Below, one piece after another: positions 1 to 7,466 of a stretch of DNA of 64,000 bases. Made by a program: the position numbers and the translations under genes. The stretch spans positions 1 through 64,000 of the forward strand of contig JANQQF010000040.1 of assembly GCA_028285035.1 (NCBI GenBank). The letters run 5' to 3'. The notes below the pieces were generated by a model, which was given only the letters and a program-made list of their open reading frames with translations, was not told where the DNA came from and made no database searches. Source of the stretch: Phycisphaerae bacterium. Its GTDB lineage: Bacteria; Chloroflexota; Anaerolineae; 4572-78; J111. The stretch's first letter is position 1. The number at the start of each line of letters is the position of its first letter.

Positions 1-442
1 CATCATCTTTGAGCAGATGTTAACGGCTGCTGGGGGTGAAATCGATGCGGCTGTTGCGGCGAATGATGGCTTGGCTGCTTCTGTGTACGCTGCTCTGGCT
101 AACCAAGGGTTAGACCCCATTCCAGTCACGGGTCAAGATGCGACTGTTGGTGGAATCCAGAATATTCTGGCCGGTCGCCAAAGTATGACCGTTTACAAAG
201 CCATCAAAGCTGAAGCCGAGGCGGCTGCTGATCTCGCCATCGCGCTACTCATCGGAGCTGATACATCAGGTTTGGTCACAGGGGCGGTTGATAATGGCAC
301 GAATGACGCCCCCTCTGTCTTGCTCACCCCAGTTTCTGTGACCACAGAAAACATTGCTGAGACTGTTATCGCTGACGGTTTCCGCACCTGGGATGAAATC
401 TGTGTCGGTGACTTCGAAGCCCTCTGCCCCGCAGATCGCTAG
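1..442 (+). CDS. Sugar ABC transporter substrate-binding protein, C-terminal part (XylF/CUT2-like)
   Basis: The reading frame is open from the first base of the window, so only the last ~147 residues are present. The segment has the periplasmic-binding-protein type I C-lobe pattern of the xylose/ribose (CUT2) family: a stretch AAVAANDGLA, then VTGQDA, then TVYK, which match the hinge and sugar-contact strands of XylF-like proteins. In this family the protein is secreted (here probably lipid-anchored to the membrane) and delivers a pentose or hexose to the permease. It heads an operon with the ATPase at 686 and permease at 1453. The exact sugar cannot be read from this fragment. Acidic, exported C-terminus ending in ADR. 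Confidence 0.85.
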   Translation, partial: IIFEQMLTAAGGEIDAAVAANDGLAASVYAALANQGLDPIPVTGQDATVGGIQNILAGRQSMTVYKAIKAEAEAAADLAIALLIGADTSGLVTGAVDNGTNDAPSVLLTPVSVTTENIAETVIADGFRTWDEICVGDFEALCPADR

Positions 443-470
443 GATCAAGGTATCTATTTAGCAGGTGATA

Positions 471-575
471 TCCCAAATTGGAATTTGGGAACGATACTGC
501 TGCCGAAACTCCGTTTCAAGCGGCGTAAACAGAGTTTACCAAACAACTTCCGTCCCAAACTCTGTTTGGGACGGA
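471..575 (+). repeat. Row of four short hairpins between binding protein and ATPase genes
   Basis: Four successive perfect inverted repeats lie within 105 bases. They are 9-bp arms TCCCAAATT/AATTTGGGA (471-490), GAAAC/GTTTC (505-517), GTAAAC/GTTTAC (525-539) and a 12-bp stem TCCGTCCCAAAC/GTTTGGGACGGA (549-575). All share an AAAC-nnn-GTTT type core. They sit just after the binding-protein stop. Stem-loops at this position in binding-protein operons often protect the 5' mRNA and lower expression of distal genes; that role is inferred here. Confidence 0.7.
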
Positions 576-613
576 GCCTGGTAAGTAGTTACGGATCAAA
601 TTTAATTTCTAAA

Positions 614-649
614 ATAAGTGGGAACACTCTATAATGTGTTCCCGCTTAT
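614..649 (+). promoter_or_regulatory. Long hairpin upstream of the sugar ABC ATPase gene
   Basis: A 14-bp stem with one G.U pair (614-627 with 636-649) encloses an 8-base loop. It is flanked on both sides by GGATCAAATT, a direct repeat beginning near 592 and 653. No U-run follows, so it is not a classic terminator. It ends about 20 bases before the ribosome-binding site AGGAG of the gene at 686 and may be an mRNA processing or stability element. Confidence 0.5.
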
Positions 650-685
650 GCCGGATCAAATTAATAAGCTAGGAGTAAATGTTGT

Positions 686-1456
686 ATGTCACAGAAGACC
701 CCTCTCCTTGAACTACGAGGTGTATCAAAAAACTTTGGAGCGGTCCAAGCGCTCTCCAAAGTCAATTTTCAAACGTACTCCGGCGAGGTTATGGCCTTGG
801 TTGGCGATAATGGGGCTGGAAAATCTACACTGATCAAAGGGATTGCTGGCATCCATCCATTTGATGAAGGTTCAATACTTTTCGATGGCAAAGCTGTCAA
901 TATCAATGGACCCCGCGATAGTGCCAATTTAGGTATTGAAGTTGTATATCAAGATTTGGCCTTGGCCGATAATTTGGATGTGGTGGCCAACATGTTTTTA
1001 GGCCGAGAAATCACCAAGACGCCTTGGCGACTGGACGAGGTAAAGATGGAGCAATCCTGTATTGAAGCCCTCGATTCCCTCTCGGTTACAACTTTGAGAT
1101 CGGTTCGTCAAGCCGTGGCTGGATTATCAGGCGGCCAGCGGCAAGCCATTGCGGTCGCCAAAGCGGTCATGTGGAATTCCAAGCTGGTCATTTTGGATGA
1201 ACCAACCGCAGCACTTGGGGTGGCCCAAACACGTCAGGTGCTTGACTTAGTCCGACGGTTAGCTGAGAAGGGATTAGCCGTCATCTTGATTTCACACAAT
1301 CTCCACGATATTTTTGAAGCGGCTGATCGTATCACCGTACTCCGACTGGGTAAAAATGTCCGAGAATTTGTTACAGCAGATACAACACAACAGGAAGTTG
1401 TGCACGCTATTACCGCAGGCACATTAGAAGCCGTTCCAGGGATGGTGCAAGAATGA
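686..1456 (+). CDS. Sugar ABC transporter ATP-binding protein, single NBD (CUT2 family)
   Basis: 256 residues with a full set of ATPase motifs: Walker A GDNGAGKST, Q-loop VVYQD, signature LSGGQRQ, Walker B VILDEPTAAL and H-loop ISHN. It should power uptake through the permease at 1453, whose start overlaps this stop by 4 bases (ATGA). Classical XylG/RbsA/MglA proteins carry two NBDs in about 500 residues; this one has only one. FrcA-like transporters are also single-NBD, so it may homodimerise. Alternatively it may pair with the degenerate NBD fused to a kinase at 2796, which would recreate the asymmetric two-NBD arrangement. The start is supported by AGGAG 12 bases upstream. Confidence 0.92.
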   Translation: MSQKTPLLELRGVSKNFGAVQALSKVNFQTYSGEVMALVGDNGAGKSTLIKGIAGIHPFDEGSILFDGKAVNINGPRDSANLGIEVVYQDLALADNLDVVANMFLGREITKTPWRLDEVKMEQSCIEALDSLSVTTLRSVRQAVAGLSGGQRQAIAVAKAVMWNSKLVILDEPTAALGVAQTRQVLDLVRRLAEKGLAVILISHNLHDIFEAADRITVLRLGKNVREFVTADTTQQEVVHAITAGTLEAVPGMVQE

Positions 1457-2682
1457 GTGTCAATGAAACAATCAATAGTTCATTAGCAGGGCAGTCAGCG
1501 CCCTCAATCGCTGAATATCTTCGCGAATATTTCAAGCGTGTTCGAGGTGGTGACCTCGGGGCCTTACCCATTATTTTGGGCTTGATCGTTATCGCAATCA
1601 TCTTTCAATCACAAAACGAAAATTTTCTAACTGCTCGAAATTTTGTCAACTTGATCGTCCAAATGGCCGGGATTACAACCATTGCCTATGGGGTAGTGTA
1701 TGTTTTGCTGTTGGGTGAAATTGATTTATCCGTCGGCTTTGTGAGCGCGGTCGCTGGGGTGGGGATGACGTTATTGCTGCGTGAACCAACGGGCTGGCCT
1801 TGGTATCTAGCAATTATTGTCGCCCTACTCGCTGTCGGGGCAATTGGCTTTTTGCATGGCTTGATCATTACAACATTCCAAGTGCCCTCATTTGTCGTGA
1901 CCCTAGCGGGGTTACTCGCCTGGAACGGGGCCGTCATTATTCTCATGGGTGGGGCTGGAACCGTTGTTATTCAGGATGCGGTTGTGATTGGTATTGCTAA
2001 CTACTTTCTACCACCCATCTGGGGTTGGATTGTTGCCGCAATTTTTGTGGGCGGCTATACGCTGATGCAAATCCTGCGAATTCGCGCCCGGCAGCAGCAA
2101 GGTTTAGCTGATACCCCGATGATCATTATCATTCTTCAAGCAATTGGGTTAGCGATTATAGCCGCCTTCGCTGTCTATGTTGCCAACCAAGATCGGGGTG
2201 TACCTTTCGTTGGAGTATTATTGATTGTTCTACTTAGCGCTCTAACTTTTTTGGCTACGCGAACAACTTTTGGCCGATATATCTATGCGGTTGGCGGGAA
2301 CAAGGAAGCGGCTCGGCGCGCCGGTATTGCGGTCGAACGCATCCGAATCTGGGGCTTTATCTTATCCAGTGTTATGGCAGGGATGGGGGGTATCATTCTA
2401 GCCTCGCGTCTACGCTCTGTCGATACGGCAGCAGGTGGTGGTAATCTTCTGCTAAACGCTATTGCGGCAGCCGTCATTGGCGGTACGAGCCTGTTTGGTG
2501 GTAGTGGTCGCGTTTCAAGTGCGGTACTCGGCGCGTTGGTCATTGCCAGTGTTGAGAACGGGATGGGTCTACTGGGGCTAAGTTCGGGTGTAAAGTTTGT
2601 GATCACGGGCTTGGTTCTGCTAGTCGCGGTGTTGGTTGATGCTTTATCACGACGTAGTCGTAGCCAATCAGGGATTGCTTAA
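1453..2682 (+). CDS. Sugar ABC transporter permease (XylH/RbsC-like)
   Basis: 409 residues, strongly hydrophobic, with about ten membrane spans. Family features include LLGEIDLSVGF in the N-terminal half, TTFGRYIYAVGGNKEAARRAGI (the conserved EAA-like cytoplasmic loop; key residues G, N, A, A, G) and AAVIGGTSLFGGSG near the end. These are diagnostic of CUT2 pentose/hexose permeases such as XylH. It forms the membrane channel with the ATPase encoded immediately upstream (4-base overlap). The first ~40 residues are a soluble N-terminal tail. A hairpin follows the stop directly. Confidence 0.93.
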   Translation: MSVNETINSSLAGQSAPSIAEYLREYFKRVRGGDLGALPIILGLIVIAIIFQSQNENFLTARNFVNLIVQMAGITTIAYGVVYVLLLGEIDLSVGFVSAVAGVGMTLLLREPTGWPWYLAIIVALLAVGAIGFLHGLIITTFQVPSFVVTLAGLLAWNGAVIILMGGAGTVVIQDAVVIGIANYFLPPIWGWIVAAIFVGGYTLMQILRIRARQQQGLADTPMIIIILQAIGLAIIAAFAVYVANQDRGVPFVGVLLIVLLSALTFLATRTTFGRYIYAVGGNKEAARRAGIAVERIRIWGFILSSVMAGMGGIILASRLRSVDTAAGGGNLLLNAIAAAVIGGTSLFGGSGRVSSAVLGALVIASVENGMGLLGLSSGVKFVITGLVLLVAVLVDALSRRSRSQSGIA

Positions 2683-2683
2683 G

Positions 2684-2711
2684 CGAAAGCATTCCGACTG
2701 GAATGCTTTCG
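2684..2711 (+). terminator. Hairpin after the permease gene (terminator or attenuator)
   Basis: Perfect 12-bp stem CGAAAGCATTCC/GGAATGCTTTCG with loop GACT starts two bases after the permease stop. The following bases GTAATCAATC are only weakly U-rich, so termination would be partial. It separates the transport genes from the kinase fusion gene 85 bases further on and could set their ratio. Confidence 0.55.
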
Positions 2712-2768
2712 TAATCAATCAAGATTCATCAAAGCGTTATGTATCTTTGATTTTTTCCTTAGCTTCAT

Positions 2769-2788
2769 TATCCTCATAGAGGAGGATA
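2769..2788 (+). promoter_or_regulatory. Hairpin that masks the ribosome-binding site of the ABC-kinase gene
   Basis: TATCCTC (2769-2775) can pair with GAGGATA (2782-2788), enclosing a 6-base loop. The right arm and loop contain the only good ribosome-binding sequence (AGAGGAGG, 2778-2785) in front of the GTG start at 2796. Translation could therefore be limited by this structure. Confidence 0.4.
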
Positions 2789-2795
2789 GCACAGC

Positions 2796-4391
2796 GTGGA
2801 ACCTTTACTAAAGGTCAATCATCTTTCAAAAACATTTGGCACGTTAACCGCACTTCACGATCTTAGTTTTGATGTGTATCCAGGTGAGGTTGTCGGTTTA
2901 GCCGGGCGGAGTGGCGCAGGCAAATCTGTCTTGGCTATGATTTTGGCTGGCCTCTATGCGCCGAGTGAGGGCGAGATTTGGCTCAATAATCAGCGGGTGG
3001 CTTGGCCGATGCCCCCCCGTAAGTTCGGCATCGAAGTCATTCACCAAGAGCCTAGTTTGGCTGACAACCTAGATATTACCAACAATATTTTTTTAGGGCA
3101 GGAACTCGGTTGGTCCATCTTTGGGGGGGTGATAAAAATTCCCCATCGGCAGCGGATGGACAGGGAGGCAACCCGCATCTTAAATCAGTTGGGATGGGAA
3201 TTTCCTGTTCTCTATGAAAAAGTTTCGAACCTGTCCAGCGAACAACGCCAACTTGTGGCCATCGCCCAGATTATGGCCCGACCCGCCAAGCTCATCTTTG
3301 TTGATGAGCCGACCGTGCTGCTAAGCTACACCAAGCAAAAAATCCTCTTATCGCTCATCCAAAGTTGGCAAACGCAAGGCATTGCGATTATTTTTAGCAG
3401 CACCAACCTCGAACATCTCTTTGCCGTCACCGATCGGATTATCCCCTTACGGCTTGGTCGTCAGGTGGCCGAATATCGAACAGACGATACCAATCGGGAA
3501 GAGGTTGTGGCTTCGCTGATGGGGACAATGGATCAACAGCAGTTAACCCCCGCCATCTGGGCCTTGGACAATTACTATCAAGCTCGCCAACAAACTGAGC
3601 GTTTGCGTCATCAACAGACTGTCTTGGAGCGAGATTTAGCCGCTCAAGGGTCACTCAATCGGCAATTAGTCAACAAACTTGATGAACAGGTCAAAGCCTT
3701 AGATCAGGCTAATCTAGCTCTACAAGCGGCCCAGCGACGGTTGCTCACCGAGCGTGAACTTGAGCGCAAACATCTCTCGCGAGAATTGCACGATCAAATC
3801 ATTCAGGATTTGTTAAGCGTGAATTATCAACTCGAAGAGATGGAGAGCGAGGATGAAATCGCCTCGGAGTTGGTTGATGAACTGATTGACGTGAGAGGTA
3901 ATATCCGGCGGCTGGTCGAAGATGTTCGAAACATCTGTGGCAACTTACGCCCCCCGACCATTGACAGTTTAGGGCTAGGTGCAGCCATTCAATCTTACAC
4001 TCAGGATTGGGCCGAGCGCACCAACATTCCCGTCAAGCTCAATCTTGACATTCAACTCGGTCGGCTACCCGAAGCCACTGAACTCTCGATTTTTCGCATT
4101 CTACAAGAGAGCCTAAACAATATCTATCGCCACGCTCAAGCCGATGCCGTCGAAATCTCTCTCACCCACACCTCTCCCCGCAAACTGATGATCTCCATCA
4201 GCGACAACGGCCAAGGGATCGGCCAAGATTTCAATTTATCTACCCTCCCCGACCAAGGCCATTATGGACTATTGGGCATCAGCGAGCGAGTCGCTTTGCT
4301 GGGTGGCCGCTTAAAGCTGCAAAATCAGCAAGGTGGTGGGTTGCTCCTTCAGGCTGAAATCCCTCATCCTCGGATTACGAGTGTGAATTAA
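2796..4391 (+). CDS. Fusion of a degenerate sugar-ABC ATPase domain and a HisKA_3-type sensor histidine kinase
   Basis: 531 residues, GTG start. Residues 1-245 form an ABC ATPase domain close to the CUT2 family: Walker A GRSGAGKS (37-44), Q-loop VIHQE and Walker B FVDEP (169-172 region). The signature is altered to LSSEQRQ (146-152), and the H-loop histidine is replaced by Thr203 (SSTN where active copies have SHN). A coiled coil (about 265-320) leads to a dimerisation domain with ELHDQIIQ, phosphoacceptor His332. A HATPase domain follows with N-box QESLNNIYRHA, DNGQGI, and GLLGISERVALLGG. This is the NarL/DesK-type kinase class, normally paired with a LuxR-type regulator; none is encoded next to it inside the window. 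No membrane span is visible. The likely role is to report transporter activity, with the NBD as the input domain. Confidence 0.88.
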   Translation: MEPLLKVNHLSKTFGTLTALHDLSFDVYPGEVVGLAGRSGAGKSVLAMILAGLYAPSEGEIWLNNQRVAWPMPPRKFGIEVIHQEPSLADNLDITNNIFLGQELGWSIFGGVIKIPHRQRMDREATRILNQLGWEFPVLYEKVSNLSSEQRQLVAIAQIMARPAKLIFVDEPTVLLSYTKQKILLSLIQSWQTQGIAIIFSSTNLEHLFAVTDRIIPLRLGRQVAEYRTDDTNREEVVASLMGTMDQQQLTPAIWALDNYYQARQQTERLRHQQTVLERDLAAQGSLNRQLVNKLDEQVKALDQANLALQAAQRRLLTERELERKHLSRELHDQIIQDLLSVNYQLEEMESEDEIASELVDELIDVRGNIRRLVEDVRNICGNLRPPTIDSLGLGAAIQSYTQDWAERTNIPVKLNLDIQLGRLPEATELSIFRILQESLNNIYRHAQADAVEISLTHTSPRKLMISISDNGQGIGQDFNLSTLPDQGHYGLLGISERVALLGGRLKLQNQQGGGLLLQAEIPHPRITSVN

Positions 4392-4402
4392 ATGAATAAA
4401 AT

Positions 4403-5707
4403 TTACCCCATGACCGAGAAGCTACTCTCCTGATTGATCTCACGCAACCGAGAGAAGAAGCCAGCATCCATGGTATGCGGGATGTGGCGACATTTAACCT
4501 GTACCGGATTTTGGTCATGATCATGTCCATTCTCACAAGCTTCAATCAATTCGGTCATCAAATGGCCAGCCGGGGCGGCGTTTTTGTATTGATTGCCGCT
4601 GGTGCCGACCGCCATATAGAAACCAGGTAGGTGGGATTTATCGTAAATCGGCAGCCAATCATCAGAGACATCGTATAAATCGACCAAACCTTTGGGTTGA
4701 TTTGGTACAGGCAGGTCGGTCACCCGCTTGGCTAAACGATAAACTTGAGCCTGCCAGCGCTCCTCAGTGACCTCGGTGTGATACTTATCTGGGTCCGCGA
4801 CCCACTCTCGGGGATCACACTCGGGGTCGGAGCTACCAACGATCAGGCTATTGCCCACCTCTGGTCTAAAGTAAACCCCATCATCCCCACAATGAGCCAC
4901 CATACCATCCTGCTCATAGTTAAAATCTTTCGGGGAGGGCACGGTGTGAACCTCGTGGCGAAGTGCTCTCGTCTTGACATTCATCCCTTCTTCAACCCCG
5001 GCCATTCGGTTAATCACAAAGGAGTGCGGGCCAGCCACATTGACCACGATCGGAGCATCAATCATCCGACCATCCGCCAGAGTCACTCCAGCCACGCGCC
5101 CCCCACTCTGGCGAATATCGCTGACCTCGGCATTAAAAATAAACTGGCTACCCTTAGCTTGGGCAGCACGCATCAGGTTGTGGGTGGATAGTTGCGGATC
5201 GGTGACGTAGCCACCTTGTGGCATAAAGACCGCACCTGCCACTGTACCGTGCGAATCATTCCAAAAGCCTTCATCGTTGGGCAGCTTTGGAGGGCCATAA
5301 AGCCCGGTGCCGACTGGGAGCCTTTCTTGCAGGGTGGCGTTGTCCCACACCTCGAAGGGCACTCCCAAATCCCGGAAGTGATTCTCGATATGCTCATACT
5401 CCCCGTCTCGAGTATTCATCATCAAGACCCCGACCTGTCGAAATTTGGCGTGGCCCCGCTCATCCTCAACCTCAAGATAGTCAGCCCAATTTTTCCAATA
5501 AAAGTACCCCTCGTGGGCCATGATGATGCCGTCGCGGGTAGAGTAGTGGAAGCGAATAATGGCGCAGGAGTTGCTGGTTGAGCCATATCCTGCGTCTGGC
5601 AGTTTATCAATATTGATGACCTTGTATCCCTTTTTGGCTAATTCGAACGAAGTCGCACACCCAATAATTCCGGCCCCAACAATAACCGCGTCTGCTGTTT
5701 GAGTCAT
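4403..5707 (-). CDS. FAD-dependent amine/amino-acid oxidoreductase (DAO family)
   Basis: 434 residues from the chosen ATG. An upstream in-frame codon at 5746 would add 13 residues but has no ribosome site, whereas CCTCC/GGAGG (5716-5720) lies correctly before 5707. The N-terminus has the dinucleotide-binding motif VGAGIIGC followed by an acidic residue after 20 positions (INID), which binds the FAD ADP moiety. The C-terminal part has GFYMAVGTSGNQYKNA-like flavin contacts (key residues G, G, S, G). The family oxidises secondary amines or D-amino acids (sarcosine, glycine, proline types); the substrate is unknown. It is convergent with the ABC-kinase gene and divergent from the symporter at 6026. 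Confidence 0.85.
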   Translation of the reverse strand: MTQTADAVIVGAGIIGCATSFELAKKGYKVINIDKLPDAGYGSTSNSCAIIRFHYSTRDGIIMAHEGYFYWKNWADYLEVEDERGHAKFRQVGVLMMNTRDGEYEHIENHFRDLGVPFEVWDNATLQERLPVGTGLYGPPKLPNDEGFWNDSHGTVAGAVFMPQGGYVTDPQLSTHNLMRAAQAKGSQFIFNAEVSDIRQSGGRVAGVTLADGRMIDAPIVVNVAGPHSFVINRMAGVEEGMNVKTRALRHEVHTVPSPKDFNYEQDGMVAHCGDDGVYFRPEVGNSLIVGSSDPECDPREWVADPDKYHTEVTEERWQAQVYRLAKRVTDLPVPNQPKGLVDLYDVSDDWLPIYDKSHLPGFYMAVGTSGNQYKNAAPAGHLMTELIEACENGHDHDQNPVQVKCRHIPHTMDAGFFSRLREINQESSFSVMG

Positions 5708-5755
5708 AGTATTTTCCTCCGCATAGTTACAATTTACGCTTAACAAATTTCGTTG

Positions 5756-5783
5756 ATTATAATTCAGTCTGGTATTCTCTCAA
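5756..5783 (-). promoter_or_regulatory. Sigma-70-type promoter for the FAD oxidoreductase gene
   Basis: On the minus strand TTGAGA (5783-5778) and TATAAT (5761-5756) are separated by 16 bases. The expected start is about 40 bases before the ATG at 5707. Confidence 0.6.
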
Positions 5784-5980
5784 AAGTAAGTCTTACAACA
5801 TTCTTAAATAATGACACCTGGCATAAAGCGGGTAGCCCCACGCCCCATCTTTTAAAAACTCCTAAACAATGGTAGTGTATGACCACAAGAGGGGCACCCG
5901 ATCAGCGGCCTCGGCGACACTATCTGAAACTCGCCCGATACCTGAATACAAACGCACAATCGTTCCCATCAACCATCTCG

Positions 5981-5989
5981 TGGTATACT
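5981..5989 (+). promoter_or_regulatory. Extended -10 element upstream of the symporter gene
   Basis: TGGTATACT resembles an extended -10 box; no convincing -35 is present. It lies 37 bases before the preferred ATG at 6026, which supports the shorter start of that gene, because longer starts would lie upstream of this promoter. Confidence 0.35.
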
Positions 5990-6025
5990 CCACCCCATCA
6001 AGTTCAAAGTCGAGCGAGTCTCACG

Positions 6026-7405
6026 ATGACAACAATCACTCAGCAACAACCCACGCTTCGTATTGGTACTAAACTAGCCTATGGCGTTGGTGATTTGGGG
6101 CCAGCGATGGTCTCGATCATCAAAGGCTTTTTTTTGCTCAATTTTCTGATCAATATTGCGGGTTTGTCACCGGGGCGAGCGGGGGCAGTGCTGCTGATTG
6201 GTAAAATTTGGGATGCGGTCAATGATCCCATCGTCGGTACCTTGACGGATCGCACTCGGACTCGCTGGGGACGGCGACGGCCGTGGTTATTGTTTGGCTC
6301 AATTCCTTTTGCGCTGGCCTATGTGCTTCACTTTTTGGTGCCAGACATCGGGCCGAATGCCAAATTCTTCTACTACATTATCGTCGGTATTCTGCTCGAT
6401 GCCAGCTTTACGGCGGTCAATGTGCCGTATGCCGCGTTGACCCCGGAGTTATCACAAAACAATCAGGATCGGACCGAACTGAATATGTACCGCTTCAGCT
6501 TTTCGGTACTCGGGGGGCTGGTCGCGGCGGTCTTGTACAACATCATCGTCAATCAAGTGGCAGCTACGCCCGAAAGCGGGAACCTCATTCAGGGCTTGCT
6601 GATTGGGGCGGTGATTATCATCAGCAACATCATCGTGTTCATGAACACTACCGAGCGCAATCTCGACAGCGATGATGATGAACAACAACTTCCTTTTTTT
6701 GAAGGCCTCAAAATCGCCTTACAAAGTCGGCCCTTTTTGTATGTCTCAGGCATTTATCTGCTGACTTGGCTCTCAGTGCAATTTGTCCAGTCATTGATTC
6801 TCTTCTTCTTCCGCGATTGGGTTGGCGGTGATCCCGGCGGCCAATTCACAATCCTCTTGGCTAGCCTACAAATATCGATCTTCGTCTTTATCCTGTTCTG
6901 GGGGTTTTTGAGCCGTCGCTTGGGCCGCAAACGGGTCTTTTACATCGCCGTGCCTATTTGGATTGCCGTACAGATTGGCCTCTTCTTCGTTCAGCCAGGG
7001 CAAGTGAACCTCGTCATCATCCTAGCCATCCTGGCTGGCATTGGCGTCAGCATCGCCTTCCTGATCCCCTGGAGTCTCCTACCCGACGTGGTCGATCACG
7101 ATGAACTGCTCACCGGCCAACGGCGCGAGGGAATTTTCTACGGCTTTTTTGTCTTTCTCCAAAAATTTGGTATCGCCTTTGGGCTTTTTATCCAGGGACA
7201 GGTGTTGGAGTGGACAGGCTATGTTCAGGCCCAAGGCGACGTCATCCCCCAACAGCCAGACTCCGCTCTGCTCGCCCTGCGGTTGCTCACCACCTTAGTT
7301 CCGATTGGATTCCTCATCGCCAGCATCGTCGTGATGACCTATTATCCCATCACCCGACAAAAGCTGGCTGAAATTCAGACGGAGTTGGCTGAGCGGCGAG
7401 GGTAA
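6026..7405 (+). CDS. GPH-family (MelB-like) sugar:cation symporter
   Basis: 459 residues from ATG 6026, matching the usual 450-470 of the glycoside-pentoside-hexuronide family. An in-frame ATG at 5879 would add a 49-residue tail unlike the family. Twelve membrane segments are apparent. The family signature is clear: GKIWDAVNDPIVGTLTDRT, then TRWGRRRPW, containing the cation/sugar-site aspartates and the conserved arginine loop. A second cytoplasmic loop has RRLGRKR, and LPDVVDHDEL precedes helix 10. It probably imports a glycoside or uronide with Na+ or H+. Its neighbours do not reveal the substrate. Confidence 0.88.
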   Translation: MTTITQQQPTLRIGTKLAYGVGDLGPAMVSIIKGFFLLNFLINIAGLSPGRAGAVLLIGKIWDAVNDPIVGTLTDRTRTRWGRRRPWLLFGSIPFALAYVLHFLVPDIGPNAKFFYYIIVGILLDASFTAVNVPYAALTPELSQNNQDRTELNMYRFSFSVLGGLVAAVLYNIIVNQVAATPESGNLIQGLLIGAVIIISNIIVFMNTTERNLDSDDDEQQLPFFEGLKIALQSRPFLYVSGIYLLTWLSVQFVQSLILFFFRDWVGGDPGGQFTILLASLQISIFVFILFWGFLSRRLGRKRVFYIAVPIWIAVQIGLFFVQPGQVNLVIILAILAGIGVSIAFLIPWSLLPDVVDHDELLTGQRREGIFYGFFVFLQKFGIAFGLFIQGQVLEWTGYVQAQGDVIPQQPDSALLALRLLTTLVPIGFLIASIVVMTYYPITRQKLAEIQTELAERRG

Positions 7406-7409
7406 AAAT

Positions 7410-7443
7410 AAACAGCCCTGGTCTGAATGAACCAGAGCTGTTT
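7410..7443. terminator. Bidirectional terminator between convergent genes
   Basis: 13-bp stem with one mismatch (AAACAGCCCTGGT with ACCAGAGCTGTTT) and an 8-base loop. A-rich sequence precedes and T-rich sequence follows, fitting termination of the symporter gene (+) and the TPR gene (-). Confidence 0.7.
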
Positions 7444-7466
7444 CGTCAAATCCTCACGTCTTCAAT

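Noticed and set aside
614..649. Intrinsic terminator between binding protein and ATPase genes
   Set aside because: Stem is long but no U-run follows and the genes form one transporter operon.
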